From contig NZ_NWSQ01000006.1 in the NCBI RefSeq assembly GCF_002531725.1, positions 124,001-188,000 of the forward strand: a stretch of DNA of 64,000 nucleotides, given 5' to 3'. Both the position numbers and the translations under genes were made by a program. This DNA is from Rhizobium sp. L43. GTDB lineage: Bacteria > Pseudomonadota > Alphaproteobacteria > Rhizobiales > Rhizobiaceae. Below are positions 31,352-41,468 of this stretch, one piece after another. Position 1 is the stretch's first letter; every line of letters starts with the position of its first letter. Below the pieces are notes generated by a model that saw only the letters and a program-made list of their open reading frames with translations, was not told where the DNA came from and did not search any database.

Positions 31352-34300
31352 TTAAATTCCGGCCGGCCGCCTCAGATCCAGCGTCAGCGGGAATTCAAGC
31401 GAACCCGTTTCGGCGCGCGGGATATAGCCGCCTGCCGTATGTCCCCACGGCTCGAAGCGGGCGAGCCGCCTTGCTTCCGCCTCGTTGCCGTTGACCGGGA
31501 AGGTGTCATAGGTCCGGCCGCCCGGATGGGCAACATGATAGATGCAGCCGCCGATCGAACGCTTCGACCATGTATCATAAATGTCAAAAGTCAAAGGCGT
31601 GTTGATCGGCAGGACCGGGTGCAGGCCGGAGGCCGGCTGCCACGCCTTGTAACGGACGCCGGCGACCGAGACGCCGGAGGTGCCGGTCGGCGTCAGCGGC
31701 AGCATGCGGCCATTGCAGGTGACGGTGTAGCGCGCCGTATTGCTGGTTTCGAGCCGGACCTGAAGGCGCTCGACGGAGCTGTCGACGTAACGCACGGTGC
31801 CGCCCGGCGCGCCTTCCTCGCCCATGACATGCCAAGGCTCCAGCGCCTGGCGCAGTTCCAGCTTCGAGCCCTCATATTCGACTTCGCCGCAGAAGGGGAA
31901 GCGGAATTCGAGCTGGGCCTTGAACCATTCCGGGCTGACGTCGAAGCCGTTTTCGCTGAGGTCGGCAAGCACGTCGAGGAAATCGGCCCAGACGAAATGC
32001 GGCAGCATGAAACGGTCGTGCAGGGTTGTGCCCCAGCGGACGAATTTGCCGTCGACCGGGTTGATCCAGAAGCGGGCGATCAGCGCACGCACCAGCAATT
32101 GCTGGGCAAGCGACATGCGCGCGTTCGGCGGCATCTCGAAGCCGCGGAACTCGATGAGGCCGAGCCGTCCGGTCGGGCCGTCGGGCGAAAACAGCTTGTC
32201 GATGCAGATCTCGGCGCGGTGGGTGTTGCCGGTGACATCGGTCAACAGATTGCGGAACAGCCGGTCGACGAGCCAGGGCAGCGGCTGCTGGCCACGGCCG
32301 GGTGCTCCGATCTGCGCCATGGCGATCTCCAGCTCGTAGAGAGTGTCGTGGCGAGCCTCGTCGATGCGCGGCGCCTGGCTGGTCGGGCCGATGAACATGC
32401 CGGAGAAGAGGTAGGACAGCGATGGATGGCGCTGCCAGTGGAGCACCGTGCTCTTTAGGAGATCGGGACGGCGCAGGAAGGGGCTGTTGTTCGGGTTGGC
32501 GCTGCCGACGACGACATGGTTGCCGCCGCCGGTGCCGGTGTGGCGGCCGTCGATCATGAACTTGTCGGCGCCGAGCCGGGTGGCGCGCGCCTCCTCGTAG
32601 ATCGCCGTGGTGATGTCGACGCATTCCTTCCAGTTCGAGGCCGGATGAATGTTGACCTCGATGACGCCGGGATCCGGGGCGACGCGGATGACGTTGATGC
32701 GCTCGTCCTGCGGCGGCGGATAACCTTCGATGTGGACGGCAAGCTTAAGCTCGGCGGCGGCGTTTTCGGCAGCGGCGATCAGTTCGAGATAGTCCTCGAT
32801 GCGCTCGACCGGCGGCATGAAGACGCAGAGCCTGCCGTCTCGCGGCTCGACCGACATGGCGGTGCGCACGGCGCCGCCGATGTCGCCGAGCGTCTGTTCG
32901 ATCCGGCCGCGATTGCTCTCGTCGGCGTGGAAGGAGGCTTCCGGCATGGCGCGGCCGGCCGGTACGAAAACGTCCGGCAGCGGTTGGCGCGGGATGGTCG
33001 GATCGGCGGGGTGGATATAGGGATAACGCGCCGGGGGGACATAGGGCAGCGTGCCGAGCGGCAGGCGGTAGCCGATCGGGCTGTCACCCGGAACGAGGAA
33101 GATCTTGCCGCGGCGGGTGCGCCATTTCTCGCTGACCCAGACCCGGGCTTCAGCCGCCTTGGCGTTCCATGCCTGGACCGGAAGGATGTAACCCGTGGGG
33201 ACGGTGAGACCGCGATCGAAAACGCGGGCGATGCGGTTGCGTTCCTCGGGATCCTTCAGTTTCGAATTCGACGGATCGACGTTTTCGGGAAGATTGCCCT
33301 CTTTGATGATCCAGTCGGCAGTATCCTCATAGGCCGGCTGCACCATCTCAGGCTTGATTGCCAGCTCTTTTGCGATCGCGGTCAGGAGCTTCTCGGCATC
33401 CGCGGCCGCAACGCCGGTATCCCTACCTTCGGCGGCGACCAGATCGAGGTTCTGCCAGATCGGCTTGCCGTCGCGGCGCCAGTAGAGCGAGAAGGTCCAA
33501 CGCGGCAGGCTTTCACCCGGATACCATTTGCCCTGGCCGTAATGCAGGAAGCCGCCGGGGGCGAAGCGTTCCTGCAGCCGGCGGATCAGGCTGTCGGCCT
33601 TTTCGCGCTTGGTCGGGCCGACAGCGGCGGTGTTCCACTCTTCCGACTGGAAATCGTCGATCGAAACGAAGGTCGGCTCGCCGCCCATCGTCAGATGCAC
33701 GTCCTCGGCTTCGAGGACACGGTCGACCTTCTCGCCGAGTTCGTTGAGCTCATCCCAGCTTTCATCGGAGAAGGGCTTGGTGATGCGCGGATGTTCGGCG
33801 ACGCGCGAGACCTTCATGTCGAAGGCGAATTCGGTTTCGGCCTCGCCGAAATAACCGCCGGAGATCGGGGCGGCGTTGCGATAATGCGGCGTGGCGGCGA
33901 GCGGGATATGGCTTTCGCCGGTCAAGAGGCCGGAGGTGGGATCAAGCCCCACCCAGCCGGCGCCGGGCAGATAGACCTCGGCCCAGGCATGCAGGTCGGT
34001 GAAATCGACTTCGGTGCCGGAAGGGCCGTCGAGCGCCTTCAGATCAGGCGTCAGCTGGATGAGATAGCCGGAGATGAAGCGGGCGGCCAGGCCGAGATGG
34101 CGAAGGATCTGGACGAGCAGCCAGCTGGTGTCGCGGCAGGAGCCCTTGGCGCTTTCCAGTGTTTCCTCCGGTGTCTGCACGCCGGTTTCCATGCGGATGA
34201 CGTAGCCGATCTGCCGCTGCAGGCGGGCATTCAGGCCGACGATCATATCGACCGTCGGCTGGCCGGGCGACCAGTCGAGCGTCGGAAGCAGCGCCTTCAG

Positions 34301-34678
34301 GCGCGGACCGGCCGGCTCCGGCGTCATGTAGATCGACAGATCTTCCTGGATCGTTTCCGGATATCCGAACGGCCACTTGGTCGCCTCCTCCTCGACGAAG
34401 AAGTCGAAGGGATTGTAGACCGTCATGTCGGCGACGAGATCGACCTCGATCTTCAATTCCGTCACCGGATCCGGAAAGACGTAGCGGGCGAGGTAATTGC
34501 CGTAAGGGTCTTGCTGCAGGTTCACGAAATGGTTGGAGGGCGTGACCTTCAGCGAGTGGCTGAGCACCCGTGTCTTCGAATGCGAGGCCGGTTTCAGCCG
34601 GATGATCTGGGGGCCGAGGCGGACCGGCTTGTCATAAGTGTAGTGGGTCAGATGATAGATACTGGCTTTGATCGACAT
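31352..34678 (-). CDS. Large transglutaminase-like protein with DUF2126 C-terminal domain
   Basis: An 1108-residue protein. Residues 1-290 are an N-terminal beta domain plus transglutaminase core with [17 protein letters not shown] (Cys), [12 protein letters not shown] (His) and [10 protein letters not shown] (Asp). The remaining 800 residues match the DUF2126 type: [15 protein letters not shown], then [12 protein letters not shown], then [20 protein letters not shown]. The last resembles a COOH-NH2 ligase active-site segment. It is the first gene of the operon and is predicted cytoplasmic (no signal peptide). The family recurs with alpha-E/ATP-grasp genes, and the substrate is unknown. Confidence 0.88.
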   Translation of the reverse strand: MSIKASIYHLTHYTYDKPVRLGPQIIRLKPASHSKTRVLSHSLKVTPSNHFVNLQQDPYGNYLARYVFPDPVTELKIEVDLVADMTVYNPFDFFVEEEATKWPFGYPETIQEDLSIYMTPEPAGPRLKALLPTLDWSPGQPTVDMIVGLNARLQRQIGYVIRMETGVQTPEETLESAKGSCRDTSWLLVQILRHLGLAARFISGYLIQLTPDLKALDGPSGTEVDFTDLHAWAEVYLPGAGWVGLDPTSGLLTGESHIPLAATPHYRNAAPISGGYFGEAETEFAFDMKVSRVAEHPRITKPFSDESWDELNELGEKVDRVLEAEDVHLTMGGEPTFVSIDDFQSEEWNTAAVGPTKREKADSLIRRLQERFAPGGFLHYGQGKWYPGESLPRWTFSLYWRRDGKPIWQNLDLVAAEGRDTGVAAADAEKLLTAIAKELAIKPEMVQPAYEDTADWIIKEGNLPENVDPSNSKLKDPEERNRIARVFDRGLTVPTGYILPVQAWNAKAAEARVWVSEKWRTRRGKIFLVPGDSPIGYRLPLGTLPYVPPARYPYIHPADPTIPRQPLPDVFVPAGRAMPEASFHADESNRGRIEQTLGDIGGAVRTAMSVEPRDGRLCVFMPPVERIEDYLELIAAAENAAAELKLAVHIEGYPPPQDERINVIRVAPDPGVIEVNIHPASNWKECVDITTAIYEEARATRLGADKFMIDGRHTGTGGGNHVVVGSANPNNSPFLRRPDLLKSTVLHWQRHPSLSYLFSGMFIGPTSQAPRIDEARHDTLYELEIAMAQIGAPGRGQQPLPWLVDRLFRNLLTDVTGNTHRAEICIDKLFSPDGPTGRLGLIEFRGFEMPPNARMSLAQQLLVRALIARFWINPVDGKFVRWGTTLHDRFMLPHFVWADFLDVLADLSENGFDVSPEWFKAQLEFRFPFCGEVEYEGSKLELRQALEPWHVMGEEGAPGGTVRYVDSSVERLQVRLETSNTARYTVTCNGRMLPLTPTGTSGVSVAGVRYKAWQPASGLHPVLPINTPLTFDIYDTWSKRSIGGCIYHVAHPGGRTYDTFPVNGNEAEARRLARFEPWGHTAGGYIPRAETGSLEFPLTLDLRRPAGI

Positions 34679-34775
34679 ATTTCTCTTTTTATCCGGCGCG
34701 CATCGTCGTGCGGCTTGCTGTTCCCAAAATCAGTGTGTGCAATGCAGCGAGAGAAAGCAAGGAGGGTCGAAGCTT

Positions 34776-36158
34776 TTACGCTGCCTTGGCGAAGGTGACG
34801 GCCGCCTTCAGGCCCCTGCCGTTCGGCCCCGGCTCCAGCGTCAGGTCGGCATTGAAAAGATTGGCGATTTCTTCGACGATCGGCAGGCCGAGGCCGGCGC
34901 CCGGCGCACCTGTTTCGTTGCCGCGCGAAAAACGCCCCCGCACCGCCTCCAGCTCGTTGCGTGGAATGCCGGGGCCGTTGTCCTCGACTTCGAGGCGGAT
35001 CGTCTCTGATGCTGCGATGATGCGGACGGTGACCTCGGCCCCTTTGCCGGCATAGGCGATGGCATTTCCAGCAAGGTTGCGCAGCATTTCGCCGATCAGC
35101 AGCGGCTCGGCGCGGATCATCGCCGGGCTCTCGCCGTCGAAGCCGAGATCGATGCCGGCGACGGCAGCCGTCGGGATCTGCTCACCGGTGATTTCCTGGG
35201 CGATTGCCGCGAGATCGATGGCGGAGGCGGTCAGCGCCTCCTTGGCGGTGGCAGCGTCGATCTTTGCCATCAGCAGAAGCTGGGCGAGGATGCGCTCAGC
35301 ATGCGCCACGGCCTGATCCCCCTTCAGCGCTGCCGCCTGCGCCTCGTCAAGCGAGCCGGCACGGACGGAGAGGGCAAGCTGGGTGCGGATGATCGCCAGC
35401 GGCGTGCGCAGCTGGTGGCTGGCATTGCCGGTGAAATGGCGTAGCGCATCGAGCGCCGATTGCAGGCGGACCATGAAGGAATTCACCGTATCCACCAGCG
35501 GCTCGACCTCGCTCGGCACGATCTCTTCGATCGGATGCAGGTCATCGGGGCTGCGTTCGCCGATGGCGTCGCCGAGCTTGTAGAGCGGACGCAGAGCCAT
35601 CGTGACCGAGATCCAGACGATGACGGCGGCACCGGCGATCATGAAGGCGAGGCGCAGTGCCGAGCGGACGAGGATCGCCTGCGCCAGCTGGCGGCGGGCG
35701 ATGGTGGTTTCGGCGACCGTCACCACGAAGGGCACCGAGCGGATGCCCGTCGAGGCGGAACGTTCGAGGGTGGCGACGCGGATCGGCTCGCCGCGGAAGG
35801 TGTCGTCGGCAAAGGCGGCAGCATTGGGCGGCGTCTTCTTCAGGACCGGCAGCGACTGGTAACCGGTGATGAATTGGCCCGGCGGGCCGTCGACGCGATA
35901 GAAGACGCGGTCCTGGGCGGCTGAGGTCAGCATTTCAAGCGCGACATAGGGAATATCGACCTGCAGCGTGCCGTCCTCGGCGACGACGACGCGTTCGGCG
36001 ATCGCCAGCGCCGAGCCGGCGAGCACGCGGTCGGAGACGATATTCGAGGTCTGGACCGCCTCGCGATAGGTGTCGGCAAGCGCCAGCGTGCCGATGACGG
36101 CGGTGGAGACGAGCAGCCAGAAGAGCAGCCGGCGCCTGAGGGAATAGGCTGATGTCAT
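34776..36158 (-). CDS. Sensor histidine kinase, TctE-like
   Basis: A 460-residue kinase with helices at about 8-28 and 165-190 around a periplasmic domain of about 135 residues (2CSK-N type). A HAMP-like linker follows, then HisKA with ALRHFTGNASHQLRTPLAI (phospho-His). The HATPase has NLAGNAIAYAG, DNGPGIP and GAGLGLPIVEEIA. It overlaps its response regulator by 4 bp, a canonical pair. The 2CSK-N plus TctE-like kinase type usually senses carboxylates. A tctCBA transporter lies 7 kb away but is not adjacent. Confidence 0.88.
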   Translation of the reverse strand: MTSAYSLRRRLLFWLLVSTAVIGTLALADTYREAVQTSNIVSDRVLAGSALAIAERVVVAEDGTLQVDIPYVALEMLTSAAQDRVFYRVDGPPGQFITGYQSLPVLKKTPPNAAAFADDTFRGEPIRVATLERSASTGIRSVPFVVTVAETTIARRQLAQAILVRSALRLAFMIAGAAVIVWISVTMALRPLYKLGDAIGERSPDDLHPIEEIVPSEVEPLVDTVNSFMVRLQSALDALRHFTGNASHQLRTPLAIIRTQLALSVRAGSLDEAQAAALKGDQAVAHAERILAQLLLMAKIDAATAKEALTASAIDLAAIAQEITGEQIPTAAVAGIDLGFDGESPAMIRAEPLLIGEMLRNLAGNAIAYAGKGAEVTVRIIAASETIRLEVEDNGPGIPRNELEAVRGRFSRGNETGAPGAGLGLPIVEEIANLFNADLTLEPGPNGRGLKAAVTFAKAA

Positions 36159-36832
36159 GAGGCCTCGGGCAGCTTGTCGAGATAATAGCCGATGCCGCGG
36201 GCGGTCTTGACCGTCAGGCCGTGCGGCGAGAGGCGTTTCCTCAGGCGGCTGACATATTGCTCGATGGCATTGGCCGAAATGTCGTCGTCGAAGGCCGTCA
36301 GCGACTGGATGATCGCTTCCTTGGCGACGACCTTGCCGGCCCGCATGAAGAGGATTTCGAGCAGCCCAAGCTCGCGGGCAGGAATGTCGAGGGGTGTCGC
36401 GCCTGATGAAAAGGTGCGGGAGTTGAGGTCGAAGGAAATGCCGCCGAAGCCGACGGTCGCCGAACGGAGCCCCGCCTGGCGGCGCAGAAGCACGCGCACG
36501 CGGGCCTCGAATTCTGATATGTCGAAGGGTTTGATCAGATAATCGTCGGCGCCGAGATCGAGACCTTTCACCCGTTCTTCCGGCGTGCCGCGCGCCGTCA
36601 GGATGAGGACGGCTGCCTGGTTTTGCCGGGCGCGCATGGCGCGCAGCACGTCGAGCCCGTCCATCTCGGGCAGGTTGAGGTCGAGAATGACAAGATCGAA
36701 ATTTTCCGCGGCGATGACCGCATTGGCGGATGCGCCGTCATGGACGACATCGACGGCATGGCCCGTGCCGCGCAAGATCGCCGACAGGCCGTCGGCCAGT
36801 GCGATATTGTCTTCGGTGAGCAGAATGCGCAC
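36155..36832 (-). CDS. OmpR-family response regulator, TctD-like
   Basis: A 225-residue protein. The receiver domain begins MRILLTEDNIALADGLSA, with phospho-acceptor Asp in FDLVILDLNLPEMDGLDVL and Lys in LIKPFDISE. The C-terminal winged helix includes EQYVSRLRKRLSPHGLTVKTARGIGYYL. It starts with GTG preceded by GGGGAG and overlaps the kinase gene, so the pair is co-translated. Targets are unknown; the neighbouring periplasmic binding protein and tctCBA are plausible. Confidence 0.9.
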   Translation of the reverse strand: MRILLTEDNIALADGLSAILRGTGHAVDVVHDGASANAVIAAENFDLVILDLNLPEMDGLDVLRAMRARQNQAAVLILTARGTPEERVKGLDLGADDYLIKPFDISEFEARVRVLLRRQAGLRSATVGFGGISFDLNSRTFSSGATPLDIPARELGLLEILFMRAGKVVAKEAIIQSLTAFDDDISANAIEQYVSRLRKRLSPHGLTVKTARGIGYYLDKLPEAS

Positions 36833-36928
36833 GGATGGCTCCCCTGTTTTTCAGCGAGATTACAGAGGTGCCGATGGGATGTCACAGCGATTTTCCGGAA
36901 TGGTGAACGGCGCCGTGAAAAGGCGCTT

Positions 36929-38797
36929 TCAGCTGCCGGTCCTTTCGACCCGTTCGCGATGCGTCATTGCGGCGGCCAGCAGTTGCTGGAAGCGGGGATC
37001 GTCGCGGATATTGTCGAGGTCGGAATCGTTGTTGAACCATTTGATATGGTAGACGGAGCTGTTCGGCAGCAGCTTCTGCAAGAGATCGATCGCCTGGTCG
37101 ACATCGCCGAGGACGGAATAGACGCAGGCGAGATTATACTGCGCGACGATGTCGTCGGGATCGATGGCGATCGCACGGGCCGCCCAGTCGCGTGCTCTCG
37201 TCACATCGCCCATATGGGCAAGCGCCAGCGCGCCGCGATGGGCGGGGCCGGAATTTTCCGGATTGAGGTTCAGCGCGCGTTCGGCGCGCAGCAGGCCTAG
37301 GCGCGCCCAGTTTTCCGTATCCAGCACACGGCCGAGCGAGCGGTAGGCAGACATCAGGTGGATCGGCGAGACGTAATCGTCGGGGCGGATCTCGGCGGCG
37401 CGGGTGAAATATTGCACCGATTCGGCAAAGTTGCCGTGCATGAAGAAGAACCGGGCATAATGAAAATTCGCCTCGAAGAGGTTCGGGTCGAGCGCCAAGG
37501 CACGTTCGAAGGCCGCCGCCGCCCTGTCGTCAAAGCCGCTCTGATGCAGGGCGAGACCATGAGAGGCGTGGGCCTCGGGAAGGTCGGGATCAAGCGCGAG
37601 CGCGCGGGCGCTCATGTCGAGGATGCGCCGCAGCGGCACGTCGTCAGGGGCCCAATCGCGGATCGCTGCGTCGCAATCGGCAATACCGGCATAGGCGCGG
37701 GCATAGTCGGGGTCGAGCTCGACCGCCTTGCAGAACATCCGTCTGGCAAGCTGCAGATAGGATTTGGTCCAGGTGTGGGAGAGCTGGCGGCCCCGGAGAT
37801 AGTAGGTATAGGCCTCGACATTGGCGGTCGGCTCAGTGGCGATCGCCTTCTTCTCTTCCGGCAGCAGACGCACCTTCAACTGGCCGACGATCGCATGGGT
37901 GATCTCGTCCTGAATGGCGAAGATGTCCGTGAGGTCGCGGTCGTAACGCTCGGCCCAGAGATGATCGCCATTGGCGGTGTCGATCAGTTGGCCTGAGATG
38001 CGCACGCGATTGCCGAAGATCCGCACACTTCCCTCGAGCACGTAGCGCACGCCAAGCTCCTGGGCGAGCCGCTTCACCTTCACCGATATGCCCTTGTAGG
38101 TGAAGATGGTGTTGCGCGGCACGACGTGCAGGCTGGAGATCTTGGAGAGGTCGGTGATGATGTCTTCGGTGATACCGTCGGAGAAATAGTCCTGGTCGGC
38201 ATCGCCGCTCATATTGGTGAAGGGCAGCACCGCGATGAAGCAGGTATTGCGGTTCTGCGCGACCAACCTGGCTGAGGAGGGTGGCGTCAGAGTGACGGTA
38301 TAGACCTGCACGGGCTGCCTGATGTTCTTCAACGTATGTTCGCCGATAAAATCGAAGCCGAGATTGAGGCGCGAGCCGACCTGGTCGCGCACCGAGGCGG
38401 ACACGGCGATGCCGCCGGGCGCTGCGATACGTTCGAGTCTGGCGGCGAGATTGACACCATCGCCGAAAATATCGCCGTTTTCGACCACCACGTCGCCGAG
38501 ATTGATGCCGATGCGGAATTCGACGCGCTCGTCCTTGGGCACGCTCTCGTTGCGGGCCGCCATGCTGCGCTGGATTTCGGCGGCGCAGGCGACCGCATTC
38601 ACCACGCTCTGGAATTCGGCAAGGATGCCGTCGCCGGTGAGTTTGACGATCCGGCCCTTGTAATCCGAAATACGAATGTCAACCAACTCGCAGCGATGGC
38701 GGTTCAGCGCCTGCAACGTGCCTGACTCATCGATGCCCATCAGTCGGCTGTAGCCGACGACATCCGCAGCGAGAATAGCGCTCAGTCGTCGTTCCAT
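36929..38797 (-). CDS. Class III adenylate cyclase with TPR repeats
   Basis: A 622-residue soluble protein. The N-terminal cyclase domain (1-175) begins MERRLSAILAADVVGYSRLM, with metal Asp, IVKLTGDGILAEF and DGVNLAARLE, so the key residues are intact. A middle domain (about 190-330; FIAVLPFTNMSGDADQDYFSDG, then YVLEGSVRIFGNRVRI) is the TolB-like segment typical of this architecture. TPR repeats then run to the C-terminus. GGGAGGGG precedes the start. It is the third class III cyclase in the window. Signal and output are unknown. Confidence 0.9.
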   Translation of the reverse strand: MERRLSAILAADVVGYSRLMGIDESGTLQALNRHRCELVDIRISDYKGRIVKLTGDGILAEFQSVVNAVACAAEIQRSMAARNESVPKDERVEFRIGINLGDVVVENGDIFGDGVNLAARLERIAAPGGIAVSASVRDQVGSRLNLGFDFIGEHTLKNIRQPVQVYTVTLTPPSSARLVAQNRNTCFIAVLPFTNMSGDADQDYFSDGITEDIITDLSKISSLHVVPRNTIFTYKGISVKVKRLAQELGVRYVLEGSVRIFGNRVRISGQLIDTANGDHLWAERYDRDLTDIFAIQDEITHAIVGQLKVRLLPEEKKAIATEPTANVEAYTYYLRGRQLSHTWTKSYLQLARRMFCKAVELDPDYARAYAGIADCDAAIRDWAPDDVPLRRILDMSARALALDPDLPEAHASHGLALHQSGFDDRAAAAFERALALDPNLFEANFHYARFFFMHGNFAESVQYFTRAAEIRPDDYVSPIHLMSAYRSLGRVLDTENWARLGLLRAERALNLNPENSGPAHRGALALAHMGDVTRARDWAARAIAIDPDDIVAQYNLACVYSVLGDVDQAIDLLQKLLPNSSVYHIKWFNNDSDLDNIRDDPRFQQLLAAAMTHRERVERTGS

Positions 38798-39215
38798 GAC
38801 CCCTCCCAGGATCCTCCCAGTTTAGTCCGGCTTTTTATAGAGTTTTTGTCGCGTAGAGTCGCCCCCTGAATAGAAATTCGGGAGGATTCGACGTTTTGAC
38901 ACGGCAGCGCGACCATATATCGTCGCCGATCTTCATCAATACTCTGAATGGGTGAAGGATGGCGTTCGGCGCTAATCCTTTGTGATGAAAAGAAGATTCT
39001 AATCGGAGAAAGCAGAGCGATCTTCTTCGGAAGATGCTTCGAGGTCGGCATTATAAAAGTAGCTGTCGATCGGTTTGGGGCGTGAACCGGACCCAATGCA
39101 TGGCCTGGAAGACGATCGTGAGGATATCCAGCACCGTATGGAAGGTGATTCGCGATTGCTGTCAGGCCGGCGCCGGTTATTGTGGCGAGGGTTTCATGCG
39201 CCATGGAGATTTTGG
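38798..39215. other. 418-bp intergenic region between cyclase and OTCase-like gene
   Basis: This divergent region should hold promoters for the TPR cyclase (minus) and the OTCase-like gene (plus). A 140-codon minus-strand frame exists but has no family resemblance, and I do not accept it. I see short AT-rich stretches (around 38832-38850 and 38965-39010) but no sigma-factor site I can defend. Confidence 0.4.
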
Positions 39216-40085
39216 ATGACCGGTTCGGCCCGGAATTTTCTGGAGTTTCACGATATTCCGGAGGCCGGGCTTCGGTCGATTATCGCTCGCGCCGGCGAGC
39301 TCGCCAAAGCCTGGGATGAGCGCGCCATGCCGCAGAGCCTTGCGGGCAAACGCGTCGCGCTGATTGCCGACGACGGTGGCTGGCGCAATACGAGTGCCTT
39401 CGATCTCGGCATCCAGGCGATGGGCGGTATCTGCGCGCATGTGCCGATCGGCTTCAATGTCAGGGAGGAGACCGGCGACCTTGCGGGTTATCTCGGCAAC
39501 TGGTTCGACATGCTGGTGATCCGCACGAAAGAGCTTACGACATTGAAGGCCGTAGCGGCGGTCTCGCCGGTGCCTGTCATCAATGCGCGCACACGCTCCA
39601 ACCACCCTTGCGAGACGCTCGGCGACCTTGCCTATATCAACAGCCGGCGCGGCTCGATCGAAAGGTTGAAGGTCGTTGGCGTGGCGGCGGACGCCAATAT
39701 CCTGCGCTCCTGGGCCGAAGCGTCGATCGCGTTGCCGATCGAGGTGGTGCAGGTCTTTCCTGAACGCTGGCATATCAGCGACGCCGCGCTGCTCAACAGG
39801 TGTTTTCGCGTGAGCACCGATATGGGCGAGTTACTGGATGCCGACATCGTCATCACCGATTCATGGCCGGGTGACGCTATTGGCGACGCGCTTGCCGGCT
39901 ACCGGATCGGGAGCGATCTGCTCGATCGGCTGCGGGAGGATGCGATCTTCCTGCCATGCCCGCCGGTTCGGCGCGGCGAGGAGGTGACGGCCGAAGCGAT
40001 AGAGCACCCGCGCTGCCAAAGCCGCGCCGCCAAGGCCTTTCTGCTGCATGCGCAAAATGCGCTGATGGAGTGGGTCATCGCCTAG
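39216..40085 (+). CDS. Divergent ornithine/aspartate carbamoyltransferase-family protein
   Basis: A 289-residue paralogue of ornithine carbamoyltransferase. Family landmarks kept are DMLVIRTKE, SNHPCETLGDLAYI (HPCQ-like) and RRGEEVTAEAIEHPRC near the end. The carbamoyl-phosphate loop STRTR is missing (DDGGWRNTS at about 52-60 occupies its place), and the ornithine-binding HCLP is replaced by PCPP. It is therefore probably not a normal OTCase. The frame is open from 39075, but I chose the ATG at 39216 with GGAG nearby, since homology begins there. The stop overlaps the inverted-repeat element at 40082. Confidence 0.8.
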   Translation: MTGSARNFLEFHDIPEAGLRSIIARAGELAKAWDERAMPQSLAGKRVALIADDGGWRNTSAFDLGIQAMGGICAHVPIGFNVREETGDLAGYLGNWFDMLVIRTKELTTLKAVAAVSPVPVINARTRSNHPCETLGDLAYINSRRGSIERLKVVGVAADANILRSWAEASIALPIEVVQVFPERWHISDAALLNRCFRVSTDMGELLDADIVITDSWPGDAIGDALAGYRIGSDLLDRLREDAIFLPCPPVRRGEEVTAEAIEHPRCQSRAAKAFLLHAQNALMEWVIA

Positions 40086-40356
40086 AGCCTTTCCGGGTTA
40101 GATTGCAGCATTCTGTTGGCTCAAACGGAGTCGGATGGTCGACGGGCCGGCGCGCGTCGTAGCCCAGTTCTACGGCCAAGCCGGCCGGTCGATCAGCCGG
40201 CCCGTTTCAGCCAACTCGAAGGGCCGGGCATCTTTCCGCCAGGATCAAAGGCGATCGGCTCGGACGTACCTGGGGGTATGCCCTTCGCCAATCGCCTTTG
40301 CCCTGACGAAAACCTGCTCCGGCAGAATGCTGCAATCTAACCCGGAAAGGCTCTAG
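40082..40356. mobile_element. MITE-like element with 34-bp perfect terminal inverted repeats
   Basis: Positions 40082-40115 and 40323-40356 are perfect reverse complements over 34 bases, each containing the core CCGGGTTAGATTGCAGCATT or its complement. The 207 bp between them encode nothing. The left end contains the stop codon of the OTCase-like gene. This is the architecture of a non-autonomous miniature inverted-repeat element or a rhizobial intergenic palindrome. I see no clear target-site duplication. Confidence 0.75.
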
Positions 40357-40397
40357 ATCCGGTTGCTCCTCCCGGCATGCTCAGGCATTGTTGCGGC

Positions 40398-41462
40398 ATG
40401 AGGAGAGTTTTCATCTTGCTGCTGGCGTTCTGGCCGGGCTTTGCGCTCGCCGATCAGACCTTTTATCCGGCAAAGTCGGGCAATGCCGATGCGGCGGTGC
40501 TGACGGTTTATTCCTCGCTCGACGAACCCTTGGCGCAGCCGATGATCCGGGGTTTCCAGGAGGCCAATCCCGACGTCGCGGTCAAATACGAGGACATGTT
40601 GACCGGCGATATCTACGACCGGATCGTCAAGGAGACGGATGCCGGCAAGAAGACGGCGGATTTCGCCTTTTCCTCGGCGATGGATCTGCAGGTGAAGCTT
40701 TCCAATGACGGATATGCGCAGGTCAGCAACCTGCCAATGAGCGCCGCCTGGCCGAAATGGGCGAACTGGCGCAACACCGCCTATGCGCTGACCTTCGAGC
40801 CGGCGGTGTTCGTCTATCACAAGCCGAGCTTTGTGCATGAGCCGGTGCCGAGTTCGCGGGCGGAATTCGTCGACTATCTGAAACGCAAGGGCAATGCGGT
40901 TTATGGCCGGATCAGCACCTACGATATCGAGCGCTCCGGGGTCGGCTTTCTGTTCATGGCGCGTGACCAGGAGCAATTCGGCGATATCTGGTCGGTGATC
41001 GGGGCGATGGGGGCTGCCGGCGTCAAGCTTTATTCGACGAGTTCGGCGATCCTCGAGCGTGTTGCCGATGGCCGCTTCGTGCTCGGCTACAATATTCTCG
41101 GCTCCTATGCGGCCGACTGGGCCTCGCGCTATCCCGATGTCGGCATCGTGCTGCCGAAGGACTATACGGTGGTGATGTCGCGGATCGGCCTGGTGCCGCA
41201 GGCGGCCGCCGAGCCGGAGCTCGGTCGGCGTTATCTCACCTTCTTCATGTCGAGGGAAGGACAGACGATCATGGCGCGCGAGCTGCAGATCCCGGCGGTC
41301 AGTCCCGAGGTGGCGGGGGAAAATACCGCCAATACGCTGCAGGAACTGCTCGGCGCCCAACTGCGGCCGGTGCCGGTCAGTCCCGGGCTGATGGTCTATC
41401 TCGACCAGGTGAAACGGGCGCGGCTGATCGCGCACTGGAACGAAGTGCTGCGGGCGCAGTGA
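40398..41462 (+). CDS. Periplasmic substrate-binding protein (iron/phosphonate-type fold)
   Basis: A 354-residue exported binding protein. The signal peptide is MRRVFILLLAFWPGFALA, with cleavage before DQTFYP. LTVYSSLDEPLAQPMIRGFQ and KYEDMLTGDIYDRIVKET resemble Fbp/PgtC-type solute-binding proteins. No ABC permease or ATPase genes are adjacent, so it may act as a sensor accessory for the nearby TctDE-like kinase rather than in uptake; this is inference. An ATG seven codons upstream (40377) is also possible, but starting at 40398 gives the better signal peptide. Confidence 0.8.
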   Translation: MRRVFILLLAFWPGFALADQTFYPAKSGNADAAVLTVYSSLDEPLAQPMIRGFQEANPDVAVKYEDMLTGDIYDRIVKETDAGKKTADFAFSSAMDLQVKLSNDGYAQVSNLPMSAAWPKWANWRNTAYALTFEPAVFVYHKPSFVHEPVPSSRAEFVDYLKRKGNAVYGRISTYDIERSGVGFLFMARDQEQFGDIWSVIGAMGAAGVKLYSTSSAILERVADGRFVLGYNILGSYAADWASRYPDVGIVLPKDYTVVMSRIGLVPQAAAEPELGRRYLTFFMSREGQTIMARELQIPAVSPEVAGENTANTLQELLGAQLRPVPVSPGLMVYLDQVKRARLIAHWNEVLRAQ

Positions 41463-41468
41463 AGAGCC

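Noticed and set aside
32516..34798. Open frame of about 760 codons opposite the DUF2126 transglutaminase gene
   Set aside because: Same high-GC antisense effect; low-complexity acidic/Arg composition.
38782..39204. 140-codon minus-strand frame in the gap before the OTCase-like gene
   Set aside because: No domain, no clear ribosome site, overlaps the start of the cyclase gene and has unusual composition.
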